In this document: piece by piece, positions 43,840 through 56,275 of the stretch | Position numbering within the stretch: position 1 is the first letter of the stretch | Layout: each line of letters opens with the position of its first letter | From: Mesodorylaimus sp. YZB2_4 | Lineage: Eukaryota > Nematoda > Enoplea > Dorylaimida > Dorylaimidae | DNA length: 64,000 nucleotides | NCBI GenBank assembly: GCA_030248295.1 | Contig: JASANH010001137.1 | Span: forward strand, 35,645-99,644 | Reading direction: 5' to 3' | Notes under the pieces: generated by a model | What the model was told of the DNA's origin: nothing | The model's input: only the letters and a program-made list of their open reading frames with translations | Databases searched by the model: none | Position numbers and translations under genes: made by a program

Positions 43840-44761
43840 GGAAATCGCACATCAAGTCCATCATTTGAACAGCGTCTGGAAGATATGCGATGAACAGCGA
43901 AAAGCGATGACGAATTTGATCTAGAGTCCGAACATGACCTGGAAGATTATTTCGAAAGTGAGTTGTTCAGGACTGTGCCAGTCTCATCTGCTGGTCCTGT
44001 GGTGCCATTACTGACTCGAGCACCCTATCGGAACAACCCTGATCCACGTTTCTTCGATTGCAATATGAACACCCGATTTTCTGTAAAATTTCGCTTACAT
44101 ATCCTGAAAACCTTATTGAAGCCACTTATGATCATTCGCGAGCGAAATTCCAAAAAAAGTATATCATCTTCTTGCGCTGGGCGCTCTTTGGTACGCCATG
44201 ACCTTGGTTCAACAGACAAAGACAGAATAGCTGATAGCATGTTATCAATTTTATATAATTGTTACGATCCGCTAGATGACGAAATTTATCATGCAGCCCA
44301 CCCATTGCTGTGGCACCAAATACCAATAATTTGCTCAGATTGCGTAACTTACGATTCTTACCTGCCTGACGAATTCTACCCACTCCAAAGAAATGCGATG
44401 ATGATAATACGGCTGCCACTTTTCGTCAGTTTTGTGCCAGCGAATGACATGAGCTTAATCAGTAAAAAGCGGGTTCCGACTGTCCACTGACGCCAGACGA
44501 CTATTGTACAGCACAGCCTTGCTGGCTCCTTTGAACGACTTGATTGCCGACTGTCGCGAACGTTGTTTGGTCGAACAATATCCGACGTTCGATTTGTTAG
44601 ACAGCGAAAGGGTATTTTTCCTGTCTGCATTTTGTGTCATCCAACTTGATTATCGAAACACGGAAGACCCTGCTGCGCGAGTCTTATGTCTTCGTTTGGG
44701 GTGTTGCCATAATGCACTCGTGGTGTTGCCTAGGCGGCAGGGTGTTGATATAACGCACTAA
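43840..44761 (+). other. Unassigned ORFs
   Basis: The frames 43963-44490 (175 codons) and 44504-44761 (85 codons) are open but show no motif I can name. Just before them an acidic stretch (DEFDLESEHDLEDYFESE, 43908-43962) looks protein-like and continues into the first frame. This could be an N-terminal acidic region of a transposase or a host gene. I leave function open. Confidence 0.3.
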
Positions 44762-45170
44762 TACCCCCGGTCGAACCATTCATCAAGTACTAACCTTGAG
44801 AGGGACCTATTGGCACTCAATTGCCCAAGCGAGTCCGGCATTTGACTCGCCAAGACATGGTTTTTTCGTCGATCTGCGCCCCAATGGCTAGACGCGACTT
44901 GACGTGATCGGAGAGCTGACTGCTTCATCGAAGTATACTCGTCATTTGGTGAGTCGGAATTCGTTTGAGTAACTTGGTTTGATTAAATGGGAATCTGGGA
45001 AGCACTGAGGAAATTGAAGTTGAAATGGGGAAAGAAGAGTGAGTAGAGAGAGAGAGAGTATCAATGACCGAATATACAGGCTCACGATTTAGTTGCTCAT
45101 TCACAGATTTGTCTCCAAGTGTTGGGTAATCTTTTGTTTTCTTGACTAAATTTCTTTCTTTTCAGAGGAG

Positions 45171-46721
45171 AAGGAGAATCGAGGAAGGCAGACAGAGACG
45201 GAAGGAGAAACTTCGGCATGCGGTATGTGATAAGTACAATTATTTGCCTGCGGTAATGGCTGAACTAATCTTAGCATGCATATATGATTTTGCCATTGCT
45301 AAGTCTCATCTGGGCGCTGGTCCGCTTTTGTGCATTGGACCCTTCATTTATTTCAGTCTGTTTGGTCTCGTGGATCCCCGTTCTTTTTTCGTGTGTTTTC
45401 TCAGAGGCTGTCCATCACCATCGCCATCGCTTTTCACGATCAGGCATTAACAGTATATGTTGTTTGTAAGGAACCCTCTTTGGTACTGAATGCATCAGAC
45501 ATTCAAGCTGCACATCGAGGTGAAGTCTTAACGCCTATGTATGTCAGATGCACCAACAACACATGGGTCTCGGGCACACAGCGTGACTTGAGGGCGTACC
45601 ACGTCAGGTCGTGCGAAACTCTGTCGGATGTTTTTTCCACGTCCAACGATGCCATGTGCACTGTCTCTGTCAGTGTGCACGATGCCCGCTGATGGCTAGA
45701 AAGATAGCTTCACTATTTCCCTGCTTGTTCCCTGATTTGCGTCTGTCATGGCGATCGAAGATTTTCAAACTGGATGTCTTTCTTTTTAGTGAAGGCGGCT
45801 AGTGGTGCCTGGTGGGACGATGAGGAATACGGAAGAGCGCTATTGGAATGGAGTAAGTATTAGTCGTTACAATCTGGGATAGAATTGCCTGAATATCTTT
45901 TTCGCTCTGAGTTAGGGAGAATCGAGGAGTCGGAGCACTGGGAGTCTGAGATGGAGTCGGAGCGATCGGATGAGTGGAGTTGTGGTAAGTGCTTGGCAGA
46001 GTATTTTTCTGCTGCGCTTACTAGCCGGAGGCATGCATTCAGTTACACCGCATCATCGGTGACGATCATACCATTCAGCTTATGATGAAAAATAATAGTC
46101 CAGAATTTTCCCGCTTATTCACTGTGTGTCATGACAAAACTAGATATCTGTCGACGAATGTCTGTTTTTTCAGACAACGGTTGTGAGAATGAATGGTCAG
46201 AGTTCGGTGAAGACGTGCACACGATATTCGCTGAAGACCCCTTTGGTTGTGCATTGTATACGCGGGAGCGGATATACAAGCCGCCATGCTTGGAGGTAGG
46301 TTGCAAGAATCGAACTCCTGGGGTGGAATATAAATGCTGTTCTGAGCACAAGCCACCATGCGAGTATCAGGACTGTAGTGAGCGAGTTGCCAAAGCCTTA
46401 CACAAATACTTTGAAGCACACTTCGATAAGATGGTGAAAGAGCTGAAGAGATATCATCTAGTGAACCCACTCCCTCTCGAGCCCGAGTATTCCATGCTAA
46501 TCGTAAGTCCGTGTCTGCTGGCGCGTTTGGAGCTCCAAGCTCGGAGGGCGTATACGAAGAAATGGTGTGGTGAGGTGACGGACCCGGGCCACGCTTACTG
46601 GGAGAGATGTTTAGAGAAACTAAGTCAGAACTGCGATCATGGTTGCATATGCGAGTTCAAGATCTCGGCTGACATGTGGGGGTCTAAGGTTTACAATAAG
46701 GTACAGGTACCGTACGTATGA
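45171..46721 (+). CDS. Spliced cysteine-rich protein gene, forward copy
   Basis: Three exons join in frame: 45790-45852 (GAWWDDEEYGRALLEW), 45916-45984 (RIEESEHWESEMESERSDEW) and 46174-46721. Introns are 45853-45915 (63 bp) and 45985-46173 (189 bp), both GTAAGT...AG. An earlier exon may lie at about 45165-45222 (RRRRIEEGRQRRKEKLRHA, donor GTATGT). The last exon has a Cys/His cluster: PPCLEVGCKNRTPGV, CCSEHKPPCEYQDC, then a helical charged stretch (FDKMVKELKRYHLVNPL) and a C-terminal Cys group (CDHGCICEF). The spacing suggests zinc binding. No named family comes to mind. A diverged copy lies inverted next to it at 46887-47195. Confidence 0.5.
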
Positions 46722-46886
46722 CCTAGACCCCCCTGTCGTGCGACCATTTTTGCAGTACTGAATTAGCCTCCTAAATCTCTCCCTGACTCGAGGTTTGGGA
46801 CCACCACACGGACTGCCATCCCGGTTTTTTGTGTGTGCTCTCTTGGCTCGCAGCGTCGCATGCACTCTCAGACATGGGCTTACTTG

Positions 46887-47195
46887 TCACACTAGGATTC
46901 GTTGACTAGATGATATTTTTTCCACTCGAACACCTTCTTGTCGGTGTGTATTTTTAAGAAGATCGGTTCGCTTGCTGCATCCACGCTGTTCGCATCGTGG
47001 CTTGTGATAAGGGCAGTATGAATATCCCATGCCCAGGGCTTTGACCCTTGCGGATACCTCTGAGCATGGTGGCTGTATTTTGGAGGCAACGTATGTGATA
47101 TCTTCTGTATATATACTCCATTTTCCACGAGTATCTTTTTCACACAACATACTTGCTGCACCTGTGATGTAAATTTTTGGATGTATTGTATGCAC
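46887..47195 (-). pseudogene. Cysteine-rich protein, inverted diverged copy
   Basis: The reverse strand reads YTEDITYVASKIQPPCSEV, then YCPYHKPRCEQRGC, and in a shifted frame FEWKKYHLVNES. Each block lines up with the forward copy (YTRERIYKPPCLEV, CCSEHKPPCEYQDC, ELKRYHLVNPL). A frameshift after the Cys cluster breaks it. The two copies face each other, with about 165 bp between their 3' ends. Confidence 0.55.
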
Positions 47196-47480
47196 TGTAA
47201 AGAATTGAATTTTATTGTACTGTAAGGTATTGTATTCTATGCATTGTAAATGTGCATCAGATTGCCGACTGATGGGCGTGGTGTGTTAGCGAAGGGTATG
47301 AACACCGCGCCGCACAGGGCGAAGGGCTTTAGACGGAACGATTTCGAGTATGACTGGCCCATTTGAAGCTGGGACAGCATTTAGGAAAAAAATATGACTG
47401 TGAAATTGAAGAAATCCTTGTCAGATTACAGTGTTGCTCGTTTGCTCATCGGCTTTTAGTCCCGACTCAAGTTCGATCCA
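47150..47480 (+). repeat. Direct repeat, first copy
   Basis: It shares blocks with 48120-48300 in the same order: 'aaatttttggatgtattgta', 'aaggtattgtat', and 'ttgctcatcggcttttagtc' followed by cgac. Copies are much diverged between these blocks. It is non-coding. Confidence 0.5.
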
Positions 47481-47559
47481 AGTCACCGATTTAGATATGG
47501 TGCAAGAGCGCGAGCATTAGTCATATTTCCTTATCCGATTCTGACTCGACTTCATGTCG

Positions 47560-47933
47560 TCGCAGTCTGGATTTCTACCTCAAAGACAAAACAGGCTTTT
47601 ACTGTGCACCCATTCGTAGCCAGTTCGAGGCCGACGAGGTTGTTGAGAAATATATTTAGTGGTTAGCTGCGACTCAAGACAAAAATCGAAACAATAGGAA
47701 AGTTGATGCGCAAACAAGTGAGCAAATTCGAAATCAAATGTTTAATTCAAAAACAACTATTGGAATTTGAAATGGATCGAAAGTCGAACTTGGTATCAAT
47801 GCCATATCAACGCTATTCCTCCGAGCGTGAAATTCGGAGTTGATGGATGGTACCAAATCGAAAACAATGATTCAGACGATGATGCCTCCGATTGGGAATA
47901 CGATGGACCATTGCCTAACCCAGAGGCTTGAGA
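47560..47933 (+). other. Coding-like relic between the direct repeats
   Basis: Short frames look protein-like: SLDFYLKDKTGFYCAPIRSQF, WLAATQDKNRNNRK, and a last one ending VDGWYQIENNDSDDDASDWE with a TGA near 47932. Stops and frameshifts separate them. This resembles the end of a transposase-derived ORF flanked by the direct repeats, but no family can be assigned. Confidence 0.3.
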
Positions 47934-48119
47934 ACTGAAAAAGTACTTTCTGTTTCGTTTTTTTGGTTTTCTTTTTGGGTTAAGTGATTTCTCTTCAGTC
48001 GAATATTCACGTCGGGAGTCAAGAAGGCATTGAAAGTTCGGATGTAAGGTTTCGTCAGGTTTTGTCTTGGCAGATATAAAATGTGTCTGTTTGGTCGTCT
48101 CTGCTCTGCCAGTAACTGA

Positions 48120-48300
48120 CAGTTGTATGTACTGGGCCTGCGATAAATTTTTGGACGTACTGTATGTTGTATTTTATCGGAAGGTATTGTATCGGCTAGC
48201 TCATCTGGTGTTCCGAGGTTTCATTGCAGATTCTGTCAACCTGGACTATGATCCCTTGTCGCTCACTTGCTCATCGGCTTTTAGTCTCGACGCATTTAGT
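48120..48300 (+). repeat. Direct repeat, second copy
   Basis: See 47150-47480. It shares 'aaatttttggacgtactgta', 'ggaaggtattgtat' and 'ttgctcatcggcttttagtc'. The pair could be the long terminal or flanking repeats of a small element of about 1.1 kb. Confidence 0.5.
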
Positions 48301-48654
48301 GGGCACTGTTACACGAACAGTAACAAAATGTACTCGCATCCATGTCCACGTAATGCTCTTCTTCTACGCCCTCAAATGAATCGGTTTCCCCGCTGGCGTT
48401 TACGGGCAGAGCATCCGCAGTGACCACGTCTACGTCTTCAAATGTCACAGTTCGAAAGTCGGGGTAGCGATGAGGGATTCCGCAAAAACGGCCTGGGCAA
48501 CTGCACTTCTCCTCGTTGCACGTCCCTCCGTTCCGCAGACAGGGGCAAAGCCTTGAGTAGCAATGGCCGTTGCATTCACACGAGTTGCCTTGACGCAAAC
48601 AGTTGTCAGGAAGCATGTCTAATGCTGGGACGACAAAGGCCGCCATTTTCCACG
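48296..48654 (-). CDS. CXC-like last exon of the transposase gene, or separate gene
   Basis: From an AG at 48655 or from ATG 48646 the frame reads LRQGNSCECNGHCYSRLCPC, LRNGGTCNEEKCSCPGRFCG and an acidic Val/Asp-rich tail (VTFEDVDVVTADALPVNAS) to a TAA. The Cys order (C-x-C-x3-C-x4-C-x-C...C-x4-C-x-C-x4-C) is that of CXC/tesmin zinc-binding repeats, which bind DNA in chromatin proteins. It is on the same strand and just downstream of the transposase exons. Whether it is spliced to them cannot be told without transcripts. The similar cluster at 32.4 kb also sits after transposase-like sequence and before a P2X7-like domain. Confidence 0.55.
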
Positions 48655-51600
48655 CTGAAACAGGTTCCCCCTGAAACAGGTCAATATTGCAGAGAATATT
48701 CTCGATCAGTATGAACGCCTCTGCCACTAACTGACAGCAGTAATTACTGTTTATTGTATATTCAACACAGAGTTTTTGACAAAGTAATGACAACTTGCGC
48801 GCGTTATCCAAAAGGAAACGAGTGGCACCAAACACGATGATTTCAAGGATCTGCACCATTCACCCGCATGCCTGCACGCATGAGGCATGCTCACTCCCAG
48901 ACATCAGCGTGTTGAATTTCGTCATCATCGGCCGCCTCGACCAAGTCGCCATATTCCAGCAACCCTTCCTCGTTCGTGTTCACGATGGCTTGCTCGTTTT
49001 CTTCCAGACCTGCGTTCTCAGGCACCGTGAAGGCGGCGACATTAAATCGGCTCTTACATCTAGCCAATACGTCTTTCAGGGCTTCTTGATGTTTAGCCTG
49101 ATTTGGCATGCCATCGATATTTCGCGGATCATACTTGACGATGACAATGTTACGACGATGACCACCCATGCTGCATTGCGTCGTGCAGGCCTTGGCCAGA
49201 ATAGCAGCCATGAGATGTGGAACATGTCTGTATGACTTTTCTTTCTGAAAGAAAACGCTGAAGCAAATCCAGGTTGGGGGTTGTTAGACATGGGCACCAA
49301 CCTTCTCGATGCTTGGAACCCATGATGCCGACCTCTTTGCCCACTCCTTTCCGACAATGATCGGACCCTTTTCATCCCGCTTTGCCTCCCTGTGAAGGCC
49401 GTCGTTTTGATCCATCCCGCACAAGATTTTTCGAGTCATCAGTGCCGGGTATGAATAATACAGCAACTTTAATGCGTACCGTAGAGTCATGGCATTGAAA
49501 GATTCTAGAGAAAGGACATTTTTTTCGAAAAAACATATCTAAAACCTAAAATTCTTAGCACACCCAATACGCTAGTATGACGAAACCGCGCGTAGTAATG
49601 CATGTTCTTCAGCAGCTCCAACTTGGTGACGTGTTGCTTGATGACAGCATACGTTTTCGAGTCCTCCGGAAGCACTGGTGGTCGATCTTCTTCAGGTTCT
49701 AGTTCTCCATGATCACACTCTCCCCCTGGCCAACTGTGCTGCCCGCGAACGTGATACAAGATCGACATACATTTTGTCTAAAACCGAAGAGTGAGCTAGT
49801 CTCTACTGCATGATCGATCTGGGTAAACTAAATTAACGTACCGTCATAAGCTGCACATCGCCTTCCGACTCACGCGCGGCATCATGAAACGAAAGGAGGT
49901 AGCTATGTTCGCGCTTTTGTAACGACCATCCTAATAAAAAGGACTTACCAAAAATGATTTTTGAAACTGGGAATCCATGGGAGCAAATACTTTTGTCTTT
50001 CTCGACCCACTTTCTCCTACAAGGGACGCATATGCAATGTGCGAAGTGGACCCTAAAAACTATTCACTTACTTCAGATAAGTGCACGCCCATGTTCTTAG
50101 CCCGGTGCCACAGATCCAATTGATTCATTGTCGTCTGACACGCCTTCAATATTCGTTGCAATAACACGTCGTTGATGTCTTTGAAAGCGGCCAAAGCTTC
50201 CTTTGCCTCAATCAAAAATCTGGGAGGGTCTGCTCTCGCCTGTTTTGAAAGCATATGCGACAAAAGCGTGAATTTGTCATGAAGCCAAGATTTGAACGGG
50301 CTGAACTTACTCATCAAGTCTAGAATTTTCAAATTTTGATCAGTGATAACCTCGCTCAAAAGAATTCCGAGCGCATTCATGGCTAGCATCGACCTAAAGA
50401 ATCCAGCAACCTCCATATTCGGCGATTTCAAGTCGCAATGCCGTTTTTCTGTCAAAGTGATGTCGAGCACGCACCTAAAACATTCAAAAGCTATCCTAGC
50501 GGCAATATCTACAAACATTCGACTTACGCCGTTTTTTCTGAATGCACCACCACTTACTCCTCCACCACTCTTTCTTTTTCGACCACTCGCTGCCTTTCGA
50601 CTATTTTTTTATTTTCTGCCACCTTATATTTCTCAATTGCTTTACCTTTTTCCACCACCTTTTGCCTCTCAGCCCGTTCGAGAACTACAGGCATCTGCAC
50701 ATACGTCAAGTAGGAAGCCTGAAGATAAGCGAACACTGAGGAGCTTACCATAGACTCCAACATTTAGCAACACTTACACAGTGACCAGGACTGTCGAACT
50801 GGCCGTCAGCGGCGCTGATCACCCTGAAATTGTTCTCCTTGATCGACTGAACGATTTGTTTCTGCTCGATTAGCCAGAATTTTCCAACGACGGGTATGAC
50901 AAGAAGCCGCTGCACCCGCAAGTATTGCGTCTTAAAAGGCGCACGAATGTTCATTGTCTGCAAGAGGGCTACTAGTTGTCATTCCTCATGAACAAGGCAA
51001 CAGAAAAAGTGCCCTACTTTGAAAAATTGGCTCATGCGACCCCATTGATTTTCACTCTAAAATAAGAGTAGTAAATCAGACAATACGTGACAGCAAGAGA
51101 GAAACAGAGACCTTACCACGATGATTCCTGAAGAGATCATCGTATTCAATGCGTATACTTGTACACGAGACTTTTTATCGTCCGTGTTGCAACTTCCTCG
51201 ATGACGACCACTTGAACTCGCGACTGACGTGAATGGAGTGCCCATGCACCGTATGGTGATTTCCAAGACACCTCCTACGCGCTAAAGAAATCAAAAGTTA
51301 CGCTCGTTCAAGGAAATTGGGCAACAGCTTACTCGCATTCCTTGTTTTAAAACAACGGGGTCCAGGTTGTTGCAAGCAGTACAAGAAGATACGTAGCATT
51401 TCGAGGATATCAGTTTTAAAAGTTGATGATACTCCACGATCCACCTGATACCAAACTGAAGCTTCAAAACAGCCAGAAATCACTGACCAAACCCATCATA
51501 CCTGCCATCGTTGACGAGATCTAATGCGTTCATTTTTTCTATCTCAGCCGTGCGTTTTGTGCCAGGCGGCGGATGAATCAATAGCCCATATTTCGATATG

Positions 51601-52931
51601 ATGGGCGTCTTCCCAATGTGCAAACGCACCTTCTTGCCGTCCAAAAACGCGCGATAATAACCATCTGGTAGGAGGCGCGTGCCGTCACTGTAGTCGTATT
51701 CAATCGGCTCCTGCTCTTTCGCTTTAGCGATGCGATCCCGTCTGGCAAGGGCTTCCGCGTTTTCCTCGGGTGGAGGTGGCGAGCGATACTGCCTTCCAAA
51801 GCCATCAGACACATTGAAACTATTGGCGTCCGTGGGCCGTTCGTCCGACTGGATGTGGAGTTCCGCATCAGCGGCCGCCGCCCACTGCCCGAAATCATAC
51901 GGATCGTAATCGTCATCCACCAAATCATTATCATCAATTTCCAAACGAAATTCCTGAAAACTAGTCACATCCAGCCTGAAACACCCTCAATTGCCCATGA
52001 ATCATAATTACAGTATACCTCTTTGCACTGTGGCGGTGGCTGCGCCAGCATAAATCGGCACACGGCGCTTCGGCTCTGGCTGCTGTTCTGAAACGTGAAG
52101 CCTAGCTTAAGACTAGGAGCTTGCCAAGAGCGGATAACTTTATCTCAAGCGAGCTGAGCTTGCCTGCACAAGTGGGGAGAAAAAGTGCTAGAATGTGGGG
52201 GATGTAGGAAGGCTGAAGGAAAGCGAAAGTGAAGGAGACAGCACAAAACAGACAGAAATCATTTGCAGCGACAAGAAAGTGGAACTGGGCAAAAATGGTC
52301 ACAAGACAGAAAGGGAGTAAAGACGTAAAAGTGAACAAAGGCTAACAATCAGAAAATTGAGGGAGCCCGGAACTTCAAGAACTTAACCAATTGAGCCTGC
52401 ACTTGGCGAAGGCACACACAGTGAATTGGTGAAGCAAAACAAATCAAAAACCACAACTTGCTTACCTGCCCGAGCATTAGCTACTGCACCCAATGGCGAG
52501 TGTGGCCTGATGATGAGGTCAGCTGACTGCTGCTGGCTTATTTTGATCGGTGTAGATGTTGCGGGAAATCCACCAGCTGCGTTCCTTCTGGCATCCAAAT
52601 CGATAAAATATTTTATGAGCTCTCGCCTCGTAGCCAAAACGCGATCTTGCTAAATTTTATTCAGCGCAGCAACCTCCTCGCCGTAGAGTTTGAGCTTGTA
52701 TTCGACCAGCTTTTGTGACGCCGGTTTCGGCTTCAGTCCCAGTTTGGATTTTTGAGGTTTCGGTGTCGAATGATCATCTTTGTCCGCTGATCCACTGGAC
52801 TCGCTGCCCCTGTTCAGTCCTGGCTTCGATTTCCGCGGATTGCGTCTTGTTGAGTCCTCGCCTCCAGATCCACTGGACTCGTAATCCAAGGTCGTCCTCT
52901 TGCTCAGGCGCTTTGGCGCTGTCGATGCCAT
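48296..52931 (-). CDS. Intron-rich DDE transposase-like gene with CXC C-terminus
   Basis: Reading leftward, exon 1 (52931-52466) has Ser/Gly-rich and basic N-terminal parts; an in-frame TAG at 52650-52652 lies inside it. Later exons include 52087-52020 (VPIYAGAATATVQ), 51951-51490 (EIDDNDLVDDDYDPYDF ... PDGYYRAFLDGKKVRLHIG), about 51465-51330 (EYHQLLKLISSKCYVSS), 51275-51120 (GGVLEITIRCMG ... YALNTMISSGIIV), 50950-50780 (VISAADGQFDSPGHC), and 50490-50078 (VLDITLTEKRHCDL, ILLSEVITDQNLKI, LDLWHRAKNMGVHLSE). Then come KYLLPWIPSFKNHFW (50018-49951), LYHVRGQHSWPGGECDHG (49785-49575) and LRYALKLLYYSYPAL (49490-). Introns are about 45-60 bp, GT-AG. The final part (48654-48296) has a CXC-like cluster. 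The blocks DG.fDSPG, VITD..., WH..K and NHFW match a DDE transposase family common in metazoans. One splice (after KNHFW) is a base out of frame, so it may be a pseudogene. Confidence 0.65.
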
Positions 52932-52975
52932 TTCCGCGCAGCCGACTAATAGGTCTTCGGTTCGCAGAGTGATCA

Positions 52976-53580
52976 AAGTGTGCAGGGAAACTTCGCTTCC
53001 ATCCTTGCTTTCAGACGCTGTCCTGTACCTTGGGCCACATAAAAGATTTTATCTGCTTTCCAGAGCTCTAGGGTGAGCCGTTTGCCTCCTTTCTTAGCTA
53101 ATCCGTACGGATCGCATTAGCTGCCACAGACGCCACAAAGACGGCTGAAAACAAAACATCTGTTGGTCCTACTAAAAACCCTTATGTGTCTGGCTGGAAA
53201 ATGCCTGTATAGCCTCCTCCTGCCCTCTTCTTGATCGGGCACCTTTCGAATAAAGGTAAACAACTCAGACATAAGCTTACCTTCGGACTTAGGAAATCAT
53301 GACTGATTCAGGCTGTCGTAGCTGCGAAGAACCATATTTTTCCGACGGACGGAAATAAAAACGGAAACTGCATGACTCTTGAGTCACCTTCAGAGAAATG
53401 TCTTCAAAAATTCGAAAAACGAGTACACAACTAAACCGAAATATGCATCTTGTAGAGCAGAGTTTTCTCTACAGAACTTCCGCTAATAACACATACTTTA
53501 TAACTCAAAATTTCGAGCAAAGCAATCAGGAAAAAATTAGACGCCTTTACCGCGCGCATTGCTTAAGCCAATCGATACGC
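52976..53580. other. No gene recognised
   Basis: Upstream of the transposase gene. It may hold its promoter, but no clear TATA element was found in the expected place. Confidence 0.3.
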
Positions 53581-53585
53581 CCCCG

Positions 53586-53689
53586 CCCCCCCCCCCCCCC
53601 CCCCCGCCAGTCCCAGCCAGCTCTAGGGCAGGCCCGCTCAAGGCCGATTTATACTAACGACGGCGACGGCGACGGCGACGGCAGCGGCG
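53586..53689. repeat. Poly-C tract and GACGGC hexanucleotide repeat
   Basis: Twenty consecutive C at 53586-53605, followed 52 bp later by four to five GACGGC-type units (53658-53689). GC-rich sequence with GACGGCG motifs continues to about 53815 (ttcgccgtcg on both strands). Confidence 0.85.
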
Positions 53690-54559
53690 AAGTGTAAATT
53701 GCTGGAAAAGAATTGGCGGCGAGCAACTTTTCGCCGTCGTTGGGCGAGTCGACGGCGCGCCATCGCGGCGAAGTCGGAGAAAAAGCAAACTTTTCTCAGG
53801 TTTCGCCGTCGATGTTTCAAGAATTCATTTCGAATCGATCTTGACATCAAAAATTCTTACTTGTTGGATTCGAGGGCTTTGAATATCAGAGATTACGAAT
53901 CTCGACATTAAAAAATTCTTCAGGTTAAGTGAGTATAAAAATTTTCGTATTTTTTAAGAGTATTTTGCGCCGTCGCTCACGCGATGTTGGATTAGAATAA
54001 AAGTTACTTTGCAAAGTTTAGACTCGAATTTTTAGATGAAGATTTGCTAGATTTAGAGTAGTAGGCTCAAAAATCTTTTGCCAGACCTGGATTCTTATGG
54101 TTTTAACGATTTTTATGAATACCCAGTCATAGACGGGAATTTTGGTAGAAGTATTTTCCTCCTATTGGGCCCTTCGGCGCTTTTGCCGTTCGGTCCCCCA
54201 GTATAAGGCTGGCTGGAGGCTAATATCAGCCTAAGCTCAATTCTTATACTAAACTTAGCGTAAGCCTAAGCCAAGTATCAGTTTAAGCCGAAGTCACACG
54301 CCACCCGCCACCCTGATTGTCGCATCGTTGATCATCTATCACGAGACTGAGCATTTTCTTAATACTCTTAGCGGACCAGGTGTGGCCGGAGAGGCGATTC
54401 GTTCATTCGAACGATCGATCTCATCCTCGATGGAGTACCTCAGTCTGTTTTGTGGTTGTTAGATAGCATGGAGCGTAATTCAGTAGAGCTTAAAGCGTGT
54501 ATGAGAAAAATGTCAGTTAAAACAAGGCGCGTTATAACGGAGGAAAGTCGCACAAAGGG

Positions 54560-54865
54560 TGTTTATTTGATGCTGACAAATTAACCGGCGGCACGCGAGC
54601 CCTTGTCCGGATTGCTCAGTCATACGAGCACTGTCGCCTTGAAAAAATTATGCAGATCTGCAAAATGATTCACATTGTAGCAGGCGCGCGTGCCTTGGTG
54701 CAGCTCGATCAGCGAGCCGCATTGAGCAAAACGTGGGCTGATATAAGATGTGAGTAGCAATCATGTTGAAGTAGTCCAGGAAAAATGATGACGAGTTTGA
54801 GGAGGTTGGGTGCAGCTTCCTACATCGAGTGCAGCGCGTTAAGAATATCGAAAAAGATTATACAA
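54560..54865 (+). repeat. Dispersed repeat, copy 1
   Basis: It shares order and sequence with 57390-57985: 'gcacgcgag-ccttgtccg', 'ttgctcag', 'gcaggcgcgcgt', 'cagctcaatcag/gatcag', then 'gtgagtarcratcatgttga' and 'catcgagtgcagc'. The blocks look like former coding sequence (VAGARALVQLDQRAALSKTW). The gtgagt between the two halves would suit a splice donor. Confidence 0.65.
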
Positions 54866-54899
54866 ATGAAGAGCTTTTGGATTTAGCGAAAGAACAATC

Positions 54900-56275
54900 C
54901 TGGCCAGGTTTAGAAGTGGAGACGAATTTGGGGTGAGGGGAGCTGGGCTGTTTGATGGACCCAATGCGACGTTTGCGGCAGGTCAAATAGTTCGCGACAT
55001 TCAAGGAAAAGAACGACCTTTTCCTCCAAAGGTTAACGACTTGTTGGATCCACGCGTTGCCCTGCACTCTGCATACAAGTTTTTGTACCACGATATTCTA
55101 ATAGGCGATATGTGGGTCTCAAGCCCGAAGTATAGTTTGATGCGATACGTCAAACAAGCGTGCGATGAAAAGCTGTCTGGTCAACTGCCAATGTAAAAAG
55201 GTGCCTTAAAGGTTGCATCGCGAACTCATTTGACGCATCGCATCGAACTATACTTCCAGGTTCAGAGTGTCACAGACGGCAAACATACGGTAAATATATA
55301 AATCACTTCAAAAAGTATCCGGATGTTAAACCTATATAACCAGTACTGTTCGCTCAGAAAATAGTTCCGATTAAGTAATAGTACTGTCTCGAGCGTTACG
55401 TGTGATAAAGCTGGACGAGGAGTTCTTTACGACTACGAGTACGACGAGTGTTTGAAAGAGTGGATAGAGGTGCAGAGGCTAATTGAGAAAAAAGCACAGG
55501 GAATGAACAATACAAAACAAGAGAAGCAGAAAAAAAGCATTCAATGGTGTGTCTAGATTGTTTCAAGAATAAATCATGTAAAACAAAAAAATTACTACAT
55601 ATACTGTACCTATTACTCGCGCCATATATTCGTCTCGTGGTTTTGTTATCTGTGTGTGTGTCTTAGAGCCACAATAGCTTGAAAAATTTCAAGGGAAGAA
55701 CGCAAACCAAAAGTTCATGCAACTAGTCTTCGTGATGATCCAGCGAGTAAGACAAAGGCCAGTTTTTCCTCAAGAGTGCATACCCGACCGGTTTGCGCGA
55801 AAAAAAGGCGGGCCTTGCGACGACCACAGCCTCTTCAAGGCGCAAGGTGGTGATGGAGCCGTAGAATGGACGTAAAAAAACACAGTTTCGCCCAGAAGTT
55901 TCGCTTTTTAATCTATGATGCTAGTGGTCTGGCTAACTGCAGTCGAATCTAGCCTGGTTCACCCAGATACCTAGATAGACTTTGCTTTCTTAACAAAATA
56001 GAGTGCATCCCACATTTTAGGACAACGTTGCTTTTTTGATCAAATTTGCTTGCAAAATGTCAATATATTACTGAGGACGTAATAATATATTATCCCATTT
56101 CTATCCCGCACGTGTGTCACTTTTTAACCAGAATTTCAATTCGGCCAAGGCGGCGTATCGATATGCCAAGGCCTATGCTCACGATGCCTTCGTAGTCTGC
56201 GCAAATATTTTATGCGATGGCGAGGACCTGGTCGCTGTGAAACGACTCACGCGATCTATCAAATCTAAAAACTAG
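54900..56275 (+). other. Coding-like exons of an unknown gene
   Basis: Protein-like frames: 54933-55196 (GLFDGPNATFAAGQIVRDI ... DLLDPRVALHSAYKFLYHD, LMRYVKQACDEKLSG), 55400-55555 (YDYEYDECLKEWIEVQRLI, KQEKQKKSI) and 56135-56275 (AKAAYRYAKAYAHDAFVVC). They are in separate frames with AT-rich sequence between, so they could be exons of one gene or a decayed element. No domain is recognised. The repeat copy at 54560 lies directly upstream in the same orientation. Confidence 0.35.
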
